Source of the DNA: Cupriavidus basilensis OR16
GTDB taxonomy: Bacteria; Pseudomonadota; Gammaproteobacteria; Burkholderiales; Burkholderiaceae
DNA length: 51,333 bases
Assembly: GCF_000243095.1 (NCBI RefSeq)
Contig: NZ_AHJE01000076.1
Span: forward strand, 1 to 51,333
Reading direction: 5' to 3'
Shown one piece after another: positions 17,213-25,725 of this stretch. Numbering within the stretch: the first letter of the stretch is position 1; the number at the start of each line of letters is the position of its first letter. Position numbers and translations under genes: made by a program. Below the pieces are notes generated by a model that made no database searches, was not told where the DNA came from, and saw only the letters and a program-made list of their open reading frames with translations.

Positions 17213-17887
17213 ATGCGTACCGTGCTGCTGACCGGCTTCGAGCCGTTCGAGAGCGAGCCCATCAATCCTTCCTGGGAAGCGGTGCGCGCGCTCGACGGCG
17301 TGCGCATCGGCAACGGGCCCGATGACCTGGACGCCGCGATCATCGTCGCGCGCCAGCTGCCCTGCGTATTTGGCGCGGCCAACGATGCGCTGGCCGACCT
17401 GCTCGACGCGATCAATCCCGTGCTGGTGATCGCGGTGGGGCAGGCGGGCGGGCGCCCGGAGATGTCGGTGGAGCGCGTGGCGATCAACGTCGACGACGCG
17501 CGCATTGCCGACAACGCCGGCGCGCAACCCGTCGACACCCGCATTGCCGAGGAAGGCCCGGCGGCGTATTTTTCCAGCCTGCCGATCAAGGCCATCGTGC
17601 GCGACATGCGCGCGGCCGGCGTGCCCGCATCGGTGTCGCAGACCGCGGGCACCTTCGTGTGCAACCACGTGTTCTACGGCTTGATGCACCTGCTTGCCAC
17701 GCAAGGCGTGCCTGCCGGGATCCGTGGCGGCTTCATCCATATTCCCTATTTGCCTGAGCAGGCGGCGCGCCATCCGGGGCAGCCCAGCCTGTCGCTGGCA
17801 TTGATGACCGAAGGCATCCGCTGCGCGGTGGCCACGGCGCTCTCAACCGCCACCGATATTCGCGAGCAGGGCGGCCAGACGCACTGA
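17213..17887 (+). CDS. pcp: Pyrrolidone-carboxylate peptidase (pyroglutamyl peptidase I)
   Basis: Cysteine peptidase that removes N-terminal pyroglutamate from peptides, releasing free 5-oxoproline. The 224-residue protein starts with MRTVLLTGFEPFESEPINPS and has the full catalytic triad: Glu87 (SVERVAIN), Cys150 (GTFVCNHVFYG) and His176 (GGFIHIPYLPEQ). The start at 17213 is set by a GGGAG site at 17200-17204. As the last gene of the pxp operon it supplies the substrate of the oxoprolinase. Confidence 0.96.
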   Translation: MRTVLLTGFEPFESEPINPSWEAVRALDGVRIGNGPDDLDAAIIVARQLPCVFGAANDALADLLDAINPVLVIAVGQAGGRPEMSVERVAINVDDARIADNAGAQPVDTRIAEEGPAAYFSSLPIKAIVRDMRAAGVPASVSQTAGTFVCNHVFYGLMHLLATQGVPAGIRGGFIHIPYLPEQAARHPGQPSLSLALMTEGIRCAVATALSTATDIREQGGQTH

Positions 17888-17920
17888 GGTGCGGCTCAGG
17901 CGCCCGGTGGTGTGGCAATC

Positions 17921-18996
17921 CTAGCGCTTGTTGCCATCACCGTCGCCATGACTTGCGCGCGCCGCCGCCAACCGCTTCGCCTTGCGCCGCGCGCGCCGCA
18001 GGCTGCGGCGATCCAGCTGGAATTGCTCGAAGCGCCAGATCAGGTAGAACAGCGCCGCGAATGGCCACATCCACCCCAGCCATTGCGACAGGCTGTTGAA
18101 GTGGATGAAGCGGCCTAGCCGCCAGCCTTGTTCCGAGATCCAGGAGTACGGATTGGCGGGCAGCAGGTTGGACAACATCACCAGCACCATCAGCGTGGCC
18201 AGCGCCAGCGCGCCGCGCAGCCAGCGCGGCAGCCGCAACAGCAATACCAGTACCAGCGAGCCTGTCAGCAGGGCAAAGCGGCCGCCTTCGGAGAGCCAGT
18301 TGAAGGCATTGTCGTCCGGGAATTGCAGCTCCGCCACCACGGCCTTGAGCAGCAGCGCGCCGGCCAGCAGGGCTGCCAGGATGCGCAGCATGGGCGCGTG
18401 CCTGCGCATGGCGGCCGAGGCGAACAGGCCGGTGCCGACCCAGGCGCATCCGGTGACGAGCGACTCCAGCAGCTGCTGTCCCTGTACGTCGTCTGGCCGC
18501 ATGGCGTGCGGCTCGAACCAGGCCATGCGCAACTGGCGCAGCGAGCCGCGATCGATCAGCGCGGCGAGAAAGGCGCAACCACGGCGCCGCCCAGCAGGGC
18601 GCCCAGCGCATTGGTCATCAGGTCGATATTGGACGAGATGCGGTTGGGCAGCCAGGTCTGCAGCGCTTCCATGGTGCCCGACAGCAGCGTGCCCGCCACC
18701 AGCGCCAGCAGCACGGCGCGCAGGCCGGAGATGCGCGGGTGCAGGGACAGCACCACCAGCGCGCCAAGCGGGCAGTAGCCCAGCACGTTGGTGATGAGAT
18801 CGAACCCGGTCAGGTAGCGCGGTTTGGGCGCGGTGATGAAGGCTAGCGGGGAGATGCCGTTGTCGGTCCAACCCGTGAACGGGTACAGGCTGCCGTAGAC
18901 CACCAGCAAGGCGAAGCACAGCAGCCCCACCCGCGCCAGCGGCGAATGGCGCGGCGGGGGGGGCGGGGGGACGAGCGGCGCGGGAGCCGATGCCAT
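17921..18996 (-). pseudogene. VanZ-like membrane protein gene, split by a frameshift
   Basis: The frame opening at 18996 encodes a VanZ-type domain (LYPFTGW, then LITNVLGYCPLGALVVLSL and NRISSNIDLMTNALGALLGG) and stops at 18556. The second half of the protein continues in another frame down to 17921, with membrane segments and a basic tail. The switch lies at about 18568-18580 and is what one missing base would cause. An intact product would have about 358 residues and several membrane helices. VanZ domains are known from glycopeptide-resistance loci, but most chromosomal members have no assigned role. It is the last gene of the lipid-transport operon. True decay or a sequence error are both possible; I see no slippery heptamer for programmed frameshifting. 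Confidence 0.8.
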
Positions 18997-19007
18997 GCGC
19001 GGCCCGC

Positions 19008-19649
19008 TTACTGCAGCGGCAGCGTAGCCACCCAGTCCAGGATCGCCGCAATGGCGGCATCGCTGCCGGTGGCCAGTGCCTTGACGCCGCCGGCGCCATC
19101 GGCCGTGGCGGCGGGCTGCGCCACCACGAAGGTCTTCTGCCCGATCAGCCCGCTACGGAATACCGTGGCGCGCACGCGGATCACGCCGCGGCTGGCGCTG
19201 GCGCTGTCGAACACCTGCTCGAACTCCAGCACGTCGATCTTGAGCGCCGGCGCGGTCGTGTCGCCTAACCAGGTCAGCGCCCCGCGCGAGGCCACGGCTT
19301 CGCGCAGGCGGTCGTCGAACAGGCGCACCGGCGACATCACCCAGCGCTGCGTGGCATAGGGCTGCAGGCGCTCAGCCTGGGCGTAGTGCAGCCGGTAGTA
19401 CAGTGAGTTGCCGTCCAGCCAGGTCGGGCCATCGGTCTGCGCTACCCGCAGCTTGGGCAGGTGCACGGCATCAGGCGCGGCGCCTGCCGGCGGACCCAGA
19501 TCGTAGGTGATGACGGGCGTGGAAGGGGCCAGGGCGCAACCGCCCAGCAGCAGGCAGGCCAGCGCGACGCCGGCGGCCAGCCGGCGCGGCAGGGCTGCGG
19601 TGCCGGGCATGTGGAGTCCGTCCGGCCGGGTTTGGGCATTGCGCATCAT
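19008..19649 (-). CDS. ABC-type transport auxiliary lipoprotein (PqiC/LetC-like)
   Basis: Outer-membrane lipoprotein thought to work with MlaD/PqiB-type proteins in moving lipids between membranes. The 213-residue product has a lipoprotein signal peptide ending in LLLGGC with the acylated Cys at about residue 38, then the auxiliary-lipoprotein domain (VITYDLGPP, LPKLRVAQTDGPTWLDG, YYRLHYAQAERLQPYATQRW). The start at 19649 is chosen for an AAGG six bases upstream; 19646 or 19610 are possible too. It follows the MlaD-type gene by 109 bases and is 11 bases ahead of vanZ. Confidence 0.88.
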   Translation of the reverse strand: MMRNAQTRPDGLHMPGTAALPRRLAAGVALACLLLGGCALAPSTPVITYDLGPPAGAAPDAVHLPKLRVAQTDGPTWLDGNSLYYRLHYAQAERLQPYATQRWVMSPVRLFDDRLREAVASRGALTWLGDTTAPALKIDVLEFEQVFDSASASRGVIRVRATVFRSGLIGQKTFVVAQPAATADGAGGVKALATGSDAAIAAILDWVATLPLQ

Positions 19650-19758
19650 GATGTGCCTTGGTTTGCTCGAAGGGTTCGCAGCGCCAGCCTGGCGGGCCAG
19701 GCGTGGTGCGCGTGCGGCGAGTGCATAGGTGCGCGGCATGAGGGCTCCCAGGTTCGCG

Positions 19759-20700
19759 TCAGGGGGCCTGGAAGCCGGGCTCGCCCGGGCCCGGCACGGC
19801 GGCGGGGCCGCCAAACAGCACGCTGCGCGGGCTGTCGTTGAACTGGCTGGCGGCGCGATCGATGCTGCGCATGGTCTGGCGCGCATCGCGCGCGAGCCCG
19901 TTGACCTGCGGCAGCGTGTCTTGCGAGACGCCACCGGCGGCCGACTGCACCGAATCCGCCGCGCCTTGCAGGTCGCGCCCGACGCGGTCGATGGTGCGCA
20001 TCACGGTCCCGCCAGGGCTGGCCAGCTCCTGGGTGAGGCGCCGCGTGGAGGCCAGCGTGGCGTTCAGGTTCTCGGTCACCTGCGGCAGCTGGCGCACGGC
20101 CGGCGCGATCGAGCTGGCCAGTTGCGAGTAGTCGTTGGCGGTCTTGTGCACCGAGCGGATCGCCTCCATCAGGTCGCGCCGGTTGTCGGCCTGGAACATG
20201 TCGGTCAACGAGCCCATGATCGTCTCCAGCTGCGTGAGCAAGGTGTCGCCGCGCTTTTCCAGCTCTTCGAAGAAGCCGGCCCGCATGGCGATGCGCGCTA
20301 CCGACTTGGAGGAGGTGGCCAGGTGCGGCGACGGCGCGCCGCCTTCCTGCGCGGTGGTGTCGTCGAGCTGCACGTAGCCGATCCCGGTCACGCCCTGGAA
20401 GCCGAGCGTGGCATAGGTGGTGTGGGTGATCGGTGTGTCCTGGTTGACGCTGATGCGCACGATGATCTGGCCCGGCACGCTGGGATCGAAGCGGATCGAT
20501 ACCACTTTGCCCACGTCCAGCCCGCGGTACTTGACGTCGGCCTGCGGCCCCAGCCCGTTGACGGTGGAGCGGGTGATCAGGTCATACGGCACGCGCACCG
20601 CGTGGTCGCTGCTGAACCAGAAGATCGAGAACAGCACCAGGATGGCGAGGCCGATCGTGAACACGCCGGCGAGGAAGGCGTGTGACTTGTTTTCCATCAT
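19759..20700 (-). CDS. MlaD-family substrate-binding protein
   Basis: Membrane-anchored periplasmic MCE protein of a lipid-transport ABC system. The 313-residue protein has an N-terminal membrane helix (about 8-30), an MCE/MlaD domain (LITRSTVNGLGPQADVKYRG, then VGKVVSIRFDP) and a long helical C-terminal part (about 145-300) with repeated heptad-like spacing. Such tails form bundles or tunnels in oligomeric MCE rings. The start has GGAG four bases upstream and overlaps the ATPase stop by four bases (ATGA). A Pro/Gly-rich end follows. Confidence 0.93.
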   Translation of the reverse strand: MMENKSHAFLAGVFTIGLAILVLFSIFWFSSDHAVRVPYDLITRSTVNGLGPQADVKYRGLDVGKVVSIRFDPSVPGQIIVRISVNQDTPITHTTYATLGFQGVTGIGYVQLDDTTAQEGGAPSPHLATSSKSVARIAMRAGFFEELEKRGDTLLTQLETIMGSLTDMFQADNRRDLMEAIRSVHKTANDYSQLASSIAPAVRQLPQVTENLNATLASTRRLTQELASPGGTVMRTIDRVGRDLQGAADSVQSAAGGVSQDTLPQVNGLARDARQTMRSIDRAASQFNDSPRSVLFGGPAAVPGPGEPGFQAP

Positions 20701-21599
20701 GCTTCTCCAGATTGCGGGCCTGCGGGTGCTGGCGCATGCATTGCCTCGCGCGTTGCGCCCGGCAATGCCGGGAGCGCCTGCATGGCGCGCTGCCCGCGCT
20801 CGCCCAGGAAATACTCGCGGATGAACGGGTGGTCGACATGCGCCAGTTCCCGGATCGGCAGCGCGGCCAGGACCTTGTGGTCAGCCAGCACCGCGACGCG
20901 GTCCGACAGCGCCACCAGGGTGTCGAGGTCGTGGGTCACCATCACCACCGTCAGGCCCAGCTCGTGGCGCAGTTCGCGGATCAGCGCCACATAGTCGTCC
21001 GAGGCCATCGGGTCCAGCCCGGCGGTGGGCTCGTCCAGGAACACCAGCTCGGGCTCCAGGGCCAGGGCCCGCGCCAGCGCCACGCGCTTGATCATGCCGC
21101 CGGACAGGTCGGACGGCATCTTGTCCGCATCCCGCGCCGACAGCCCCACCAGTTGCAGCTTGAGCAGCGACGAGGAGCAGATGAGATCGTCGGGCAGGGT
21201 GCGAAGTTCACGCAGCGGCAGGGCGATGTTGTCGATCACGGATAGCGCGGAGAACAGCGCGCCGCGCTGGAACTGCAGGCCCCAGCGGTTGCGCAGCGCT
21301 TGCAGCCGGGCCGCGTCGAGCTTGGTCAGGTCTTCGCCGAACACACGGATGGTGCCCGAGGTGGGCCGCTCCAGCCCCACGATCTGGCGCAGCAGCACGG
21401 TCTTGCCGCTGCCCGAGCCGCCCACGATGGACAGCACTTCACCGCGGTACACATCGAGGTTGAGGTGGTCGTGCACGACTGCTTCGCCAAAGCGCTTGAC
21501 CAGGTCGCGCACCTCGAGCACGGTGGTGCGCGGGGCCTGCTGCACGATGCCGGAGGCCGGCGTTGCGGATGTGGCCGCGGCGGATGTGGCGGTAGTCAT
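20697..21599 (-). CDS. ABC transporter ATP-binding protein, MlaF-like
   Basis: Cytoplasmic ATPase of the lipid transporter. The 300-residue product contains Walker A GGSGSGKT, the signature LSGGM, Walker B LVFLDEP and the switch histidine VTHD, in the MlaF arrangement. Both ends carry Ala/Pro-rich extensions. It overlaps the permease gene and the MlaD-type gene by four bases each, a sign of coupled translation and a fixed complex. Confidence 0.95.
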   Translation of the reverse strand: MTTATSAAATSATPASGIVQQAPRTTVLEVRDLVKRFGEAVVHDHLNLDVYRGEVLSIVGGSGSGKTVLLRQIVGLERPTSGTIRVFGEDLTKLDAARLQALRNRWGLQFQRGALFSALSVIDNIALPLRELRTLPDDLICSSSLLKLQLVGLSARDADKMPSDLSGGMIKRVALARALALEPELVFLDEPTAGLDPMASDDYVALIRELRHELGLTVVMVTHDLDTLVALSDRVAVLADHKVLAALPIRELAHVDHPFIREYFLGERGQRAMQALPALPGATREAMHAPAPAGPQSGEA

Positions 21600-22696
21600 A
21601 GGCCGATGTCCTTGAACAGGATGGCGAAGATGGCATCAGCCACGATCACCACGGTGATCGAGGTCACTACCGAGGCGGTGGTGCCTTCGCCCAGGCTGCG
21701 CGTGTTGGGCTCGATGCGCAAGCCGAAATGGAGGCCCATCCACAGGTTGGCCACCGGCACCGCATCGGGCAGCGCGCGCAGGAAGAAGGCCGCGCTGATA
21801 TCCAGCTGGAAGTGGGCGGCCAGCATGCCGCCGGTCAGCGCCAGCACGTCGGTCCACGCCACCAGCAGCGGCATGGCGATGGCCAGCGCGATCACGCGCG
21901 GCATGATCAGCCGGAAGCCATGCGAGATGCCCATCACGCGCATCGCGTCGAGCTCCTCGGTGACCCGCATCACGCCGATCTGCGCGGTGATGGCCGAGCC
22001 CGAGCGCCCGGCGATCAGGATGGCCGCCAGCACCGGGCCCAGCTCGCGGATCACCGCCATGCCGAGGATGTTGACGATGAAGATGCTGGCGCCGAAGGTG
22101 CGCAGCTGGTTGGCCGACAGGTACGACAGCACGATGCCGATCAGGAAGCCTACCAGCGCCGTGATGCCAAGCGCCTTGTAGCCGACGTTGTAGATATTGG
22201 CGGAGATTTCGCGCCACGGGCCGCGCTGCGGCGCGCGCGCCAGGCGCAGCAGGTCGAAGGCCAGCTGGCCCAGCATGGTCACGCCGTTGCCGAGCTGCGA
22301 GAACATGGACAGGATCGAGGCGCCTAACAGTGTCACCGGATTGAACCGGTCCACCATGTGCTTCTTCCAGTTCTCGCGGCGCAGCCCCGCGATGCGCGTA
22401 AAGACGCGGCGCTGGGCTTCGTTGGCTTCGAGCTTCTCGGGCAGCTTGCCGCCCCAGGCCTGCCACATCAGTTGCGCGCCGATATGGTCGAGCCGGGTGA
22501 GGCTCGCCATCGACCAGTGCGCATCCGTGGCGATCGCGTGCAGCTCCTTGCGCAGCGCGCTGGCGTGATGGCAGTCGGAGAGCGCAAGCGCCGTCCAGTC
22601 GCCGCGCAGCCGCACGGTTTGTGCTCCGTCCGCGCGCGTCACTTCAATGGCTGGCGTGGTAGGGCTTTCCAAAGGATGGGAGGAAGTGATGGGCAA
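21596..22696 (-). CDS. MlaE-family permease with N-terminal STAS-like domain
   Basis: Integral membrane subunit of the lipid ABC transporter. Residues 1 to about 105 form a soluble STAS-like domain (TVRLRGDWTALAL, SLTRLDHIGAQLMWQAW), which in the Mla system is a separate protein, MlaB; here it is fused to the permease. The permease part (about 110-366) has the MlaE signature IRELGPVLAAILIAGRSGSA. Fused forms are known in the family. The start is TTG at 22696 (plus-strand CAA), because no ATG or GTG opens before the domain, so the exact start is uncertain. It heads the operon and is divergent from birA. Confidence 0.92.
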   Translation of the reverse strand: MPITSSHPLESPTTPAIEVTRADGAQTVRLRGDWTALALSDCHHASALRKELHAIATDAHWSMASLTRLDHIGAQLMWQAWGGKLPEKLEANEAQRRVFTRIAGLRRENWKKHMVDRFNPVTLLGASILSMFSQLGNGVTMLGQLAFDLLRLARAPQRGPWREISANIYNVGYKALGITALVGFLIGIVLSYLSANQLRTFGASIFIVNILGMAVIRELGPVLAAILIAGRSGSAITAQIGVMRVTEELDAMRVMGISHGFRLIMPRVIALAIAMPLLVAWTDVLALTGGMLAAHFQLDISAAFFLRALPDAVPVANLWMGLHFGLRIEPNTRSLGEGTTASVVTSITVVIVADAIFAILFKDIGL

Positions 22697-22813
22697 GTCC
22701 CGATTCTATGCCACCCGCAGCATCAGCGGGCGTCCGGAGCGCCTCGGCCTTGGATTTGCACGGCTACAATGCGTAGCAGTTTGTCCCATTTTTGCTGCCC
22801 ATCGTCGATCCGC

Positions 22814-23701
22814 ATGCCCGCTGACAAATCCTTGCCCATGCCAGACTCGCCTTCTGCGGCCGCTGCGGCCGCTGCGCCCGCGCCAGCCTGGCGCATCGAC
22901 CCCGACCGCCTGCGCGCCGCGCTCACCGGCGCCGCGCGCGGCTGGGCGCTCGATGTGGTCGAGGAGACAGGCTCCACCAACGCCGACCTGACGCTGGCCA
23001 GCCGCGCCGCGCCGTGGGCCGAGTCCGCCACGCTGCGCCTGGCCTACCGGCAGACCGCCGGGCGCGGCCGCCAGGGCCGTCCATGGCAGGGGCAGGCCGG
23101 GCTGACGTTTTCGGTCGCGCTGCCCTTGCCGCTGGCGCCCTCGCAGTTGAGCGGGCTGAGCCTGGCGGTGGGGCTGGCGCTGGCCGAGGCGCTGGCCGAC
23201 TGCGACGCGCGGCTGGGCGCCGCCGTTGGCCTGAAATGGCCCAACGACCTGCAGATCGACGGCCGCAAGCTGGCCGGCATCCTGATCGAATCGGTGCCGG
23301 CCGGGCCGCAGCGGGTCTGGGCGGTGATCGGCATCGGTCTGAACCTGGTGCGCGATGCGCAGATGGAAGCCGCGCTCGGGCGCGGCCTGGCCGGCGTGAC
23401 CGAATTCCTGCCGGGTTGCGACCCTACCGTGCTGCTGGCTGCCGTGCTGAACCGGCTGGCGGTGATGCGCGAGGATTTCCTGGCGCAGGGCTTTGCGCCG
23501 ATGGCGCCCCGCTGGTCCGCGCGCGACGCCTACCGCGACCAGCCGGTGCGGCTGCTGCACGACGGCCGCGTGCAAGCCGAAGGCCTGGCGCGCGGCGTGG
23601 ACGGCGACGGCCACCTGCTGCTTGAAACGCCGGCTGGCCTGGAGCGCATCTCCAGCGGCGAAGTCTCGCTGCGCCCGGCGCACGACGGGGCGGGCGCATG
23701 A
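22814..23701 (+). CDS. birA: Biotin--[acetyl-CoA-carboxylase] ligase BirA, monofunctional
   Basis: Activates biotin to biotinyl-AMP and attaches it to the biotin carboxyl carrier protein. The 295-residue protein has the GRGRQGRPW nucleotide loop at residues 83-91, KWPND at 141-145 and AGILIE at 154-159, plus the small C-terminal SH3-like domain. No N-terminal winged helix is present, so it should not act as a biotin repressor. The start may be 22814 or 22838; neither has a clear ribosome-binding site. The stop overlaps coaX by four bases. Confidence 0.94.
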   Translation: MPADKSLPMPDSPSAAAAAAAPAPAWRIDPDRLRAALTGAARGWALDVVEETGSTNADLTLASRAAPWAESATLRLAYRQTAGRGRQGRPWQGQAGLTFSVALPLPLAPSQLSGLSLAVGLALAEALADCDARLGAAVGLKWPNDLQIDGRKLAGILIESVPAGPQRVWAVIGIGLNLVRDAQMEAALGRGLAGVTEFLPGCDPTVLLAAVLNRLAVMREDFLAQGFAPMAPRWSARDAYRDQPVRLLHDGRVQAEGLARGVDGDGHLLLETPAGLERISSGEVSLRPAHDGAGA

Positions 23702-24465
23702 GCGGCGCGTCCGCCGGCATGCCGCGCGCGCCGCAACTGCTGATCGATATCGGTAATACCCGCCTGAAATGGGCCTGGTGCGACGAGGCCTGGTCCGGCG
23801 CCGTGCTGCACGAGGCCCCGTTGCCCACGCCCTGGCCGCACGGCGGCGCGGGGGTCAGCAACGTGGCCGGCCCGGCCATCGCGGCCAGCCTGCAAGCCAC
23901 GCTCGATACCGTGTTCGGCGCCGGCACCAGTGTGAACTGGGTACGCTCGGGTGCGCGCTTCGGCGGCCTCGTGAACGGCTACCGGGAACCCACGCAGCTT
24001 GGCGTCGACCGCTGGATCGGCAGCATCGGCGCGCGTTGCTACCGCCCCGAAGGCGCGCTGCTGATCGTCACCGCCGGCACCGCCACCACGCTCGACGTGG
24101 TGAGCGCGCAGGACCGTTTCGAAGGGGGCCTGATCCTGCCCGGGCTGGACCTGATGCTGGGCGCGCTGGCGCGCAACACCGCGCAGTTGCCGAGCCTGGA
24201 TGCGAGCGATGCCGGGCTGGCCACCCCATGGGCAGACAACACCCGCGATGCCATTGCCGCCGGCTGCCTGGCGGCGCAGGCCGGTGCGGTGGAGCGCACC
24301 TGGCGCGCGCTGTGCGAGCGCGGGCCGGTCCGCTGCCTGCTCTCCGGCGGCGCGCGCCATGTGCTGGCCAACGCGCTCTCCATGCCGTTCGAGATGCACG
24401 ATAATCTCGTGCTGCTCGGCCTGCATGTGATGGCCTCGCAAAGCCCGGTCGGCACAGCGGGTTGA
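23698..24465 (+). CDS. coaX: Type III pantothenate kinase CoaX
   Basis: Phosphorylates pantothenate in the first step of coenzyme A synthesis; type III enzymes need a monovalent cation. The 255-residue protein shows the ASKHA fold motifs: LLIDIGNTRLKWAW (phosphate 1), GVDRWIGSIGA and TAGTATTLDVV (phosphate 2). It starts within the birA stop (ATGA), the usual birA-coaX arrangement. The damaged SPOR-like gene follows 57 bases later. Confidence 0.97.
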   Translation: MSGASAGMPRAPQLLIDIGNTRLKWAWCDEAWSGAVLHEAPLPTPWPHGGAGVSNVAGPAIAASLQATLDTVFGAGTSVNWVRSGARFGGLVNGYREPTQLGVDRWIGSIGARCYRPEGALLIVTAGTATTLDVVSAQDRFEGGLILPGLDLMLGALARNTAQLPSLDASDAGLATPWADNTRDAIAAGCLAAQAGAVERTWRALCERGPVRCLLSGGARHVLANALSMPFEMHDNLVLLGLHVMASQSPVGTAG

Positions 24466-24522
24466 GCCGCATCACATCACATCGCTTTCCTCACCCGTCG
24501 CTCCTCCCCTGCATCGCCCCCA

Positions 24523-25132
24523 ATGCTCCAACGAAGCCTCTTAATCCTGCTGGTCCCGGTCAACGCGCTGCTGCTGGCTGCGGTGCTGGGCGCGTTCGGC
24601 CCGCAGCCGCTGGCCGGCTGGATGGAAAGCGCGCGCGAGCCCGAACGCGCCGCCCAGCAGGTGCGCGCCGAACGCTTCCGCCAGATGCCGCAGGCTAGCG
24701 ACGAACGGCCGGCATCCGCACCCGCCGCCAAGCCCGCAACAACCGCTGCCACTACGCAAGCCGCCGCGCCAGCCATGGCTTGCGTCGAGATCGGCGGCTT
24801 CAACGGGGAAATGGTGCGCAAGGTGGCCGATGAGCTGGCCGGGGCGCCGCCCGGCGCCTGGCGAGTCGAACAGTTCGAGCGGCAAGAGCAGGCGCGCTGG
24901 TGGGTCCACCTTGCCGGCGCAGGCATCGCGCGAGAACCTGCAGCGCAAGCTCGGTGAGTTGCGCCGGCGCAATATGCGCGAGCACGGCGTGCGCACCGCG
25001 GTGCTGACCGATACGCCGCATCCGCTGACGCGCCAGTGGCTGCGCGTGCACAACGCCGACGCGGCACTGCGCACGCGGCTGGACGAGATGCGCCAGCGCT
25101 ATGGCGCGCAGGACTTGCTGACCTGCACCTGA
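24523..25132 (+). pseudogene. SPOR-like membrane-anchored protein gene, split by a frameshift
   Basis: The frame from 24523 encodes an N-terminal membrane helix (LLILLVPVNALLLAAVLGAF), an Ala-rich linker and the start of a SPOR-like domain (CVEIGGFNG ... QARWWVHL), then runs off into AGAGIAREP. The rest of the domain (PAQASRENLQRKLGELRRR to DLLTCT) is in another frame that ends at 25132. One extra base near 24910-24914 explains the switch. Joined, the protein would have about 202 residues. SPOR domains bind denuded glycan strands at division sites. The position after coaX suggests an envelope protein. A sequence error cannot be excluded. Confidence 0.75.
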
Positions 25133-25166
25133 GACCTGAGCCGCGCGTCAGCGCTGGCTGCTTCGC

Positions 25167-25655
25167 TCAGCTGCCCTGGCGTACCTTGGACAATAGCTTG
25201 GTGGTGGAACGGTCGTGCAGGAACGCAATGGCATGCGCCTGGCCGCCCCAACTGCGCACCAGCCGGGTTTCTTCCAGCGTGTCGATGTCGTAATCGCCGC
25301 CCTTGACGTAGATGTCCGGGCGCACCAGCCGGATCAGCTCGACCGGCGTTTTCTCGCGGAACATCACGACCAGATCCACCGAGGCCAGTGCTGCGATCAG
25401 CGCCATGCGATCCGATTCGTGGTTCAGGGGACGGTCGTCGCCCTTGCCGAGCATGCGTACCGAGGCGTCGCTATTGACACCGACCACCAGGCTGGCGCCC
25501 AAGGCCTTGGCTTGCGCCAGGTAGGTGGCGTGGCCGCGGTGGAGGATGTCGAAGACGCCGTTAGTGAAGACCAGCGGGCGGGGCAGGGTGGCCAGCTTTT
25601 CTGCCAGGGCTTGCGGGGTATCGGGGGGGACTAGCTTGGATTCGAAGGATGGCAT
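25167..25655 (-). CDS. rfaE2: D-glycero-beta-D-manno-heptose 1-phosphate adenylyltransferase
   Basis: Makes ADP-heptose for the lipopolysaccharide inner core. The 162-residue protein is a nucleotidyltransferase of the cytidylyltransferase fold with TNGVFDILHRGHATYL (HxGH box) and VKGGDYDIDTL. It is the single-domain form; the kinase half of the bifunctional enzyme must be encoded elsewhere. The start at 25655 is chosen where the domain begins. The longer open frame to 25877 is only the translated 12-bp repeat (Lys-Leu runs) and is rejected. Confidence 0.94.
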   Translation of the reverse strand: MPSFESKLVPPDTPQALAEKLATLPRPLVFTNGVFDILHRGHATYLAQAKALGASLVVGVNSDASVRMLGKGDDRPLNHESDRMALIAALASVDLVVMFREKTPVELIRLVRPDIYVKGGDYDIDTLEETRLVRSWGGQAHAIAFLHDRSTTKLLSKVRQGS

Positions 25656-25725
25656 GGTGGGGGGAAGCCGATGCGTTTTGGGGCGGTGGGTTTTCGCAAT
25701 TGGTGTCGGGGGGGGGTTGGGCTTC

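Noticed and set aside
15478..17664. Long antisense open frame opposite DUF969-DUF979-pcp
   Set aside because: The plus-strand genes are intact and recognisable; the antisense frame is His/Gln/Arg-rich with no domain.
18556..18600. Programmed -1 frameshift in vanZ
   Set aside because: No slippery heptamer of the X XXY YYZ type and no clear downstream stem; a mutation or sequence error is simpler.
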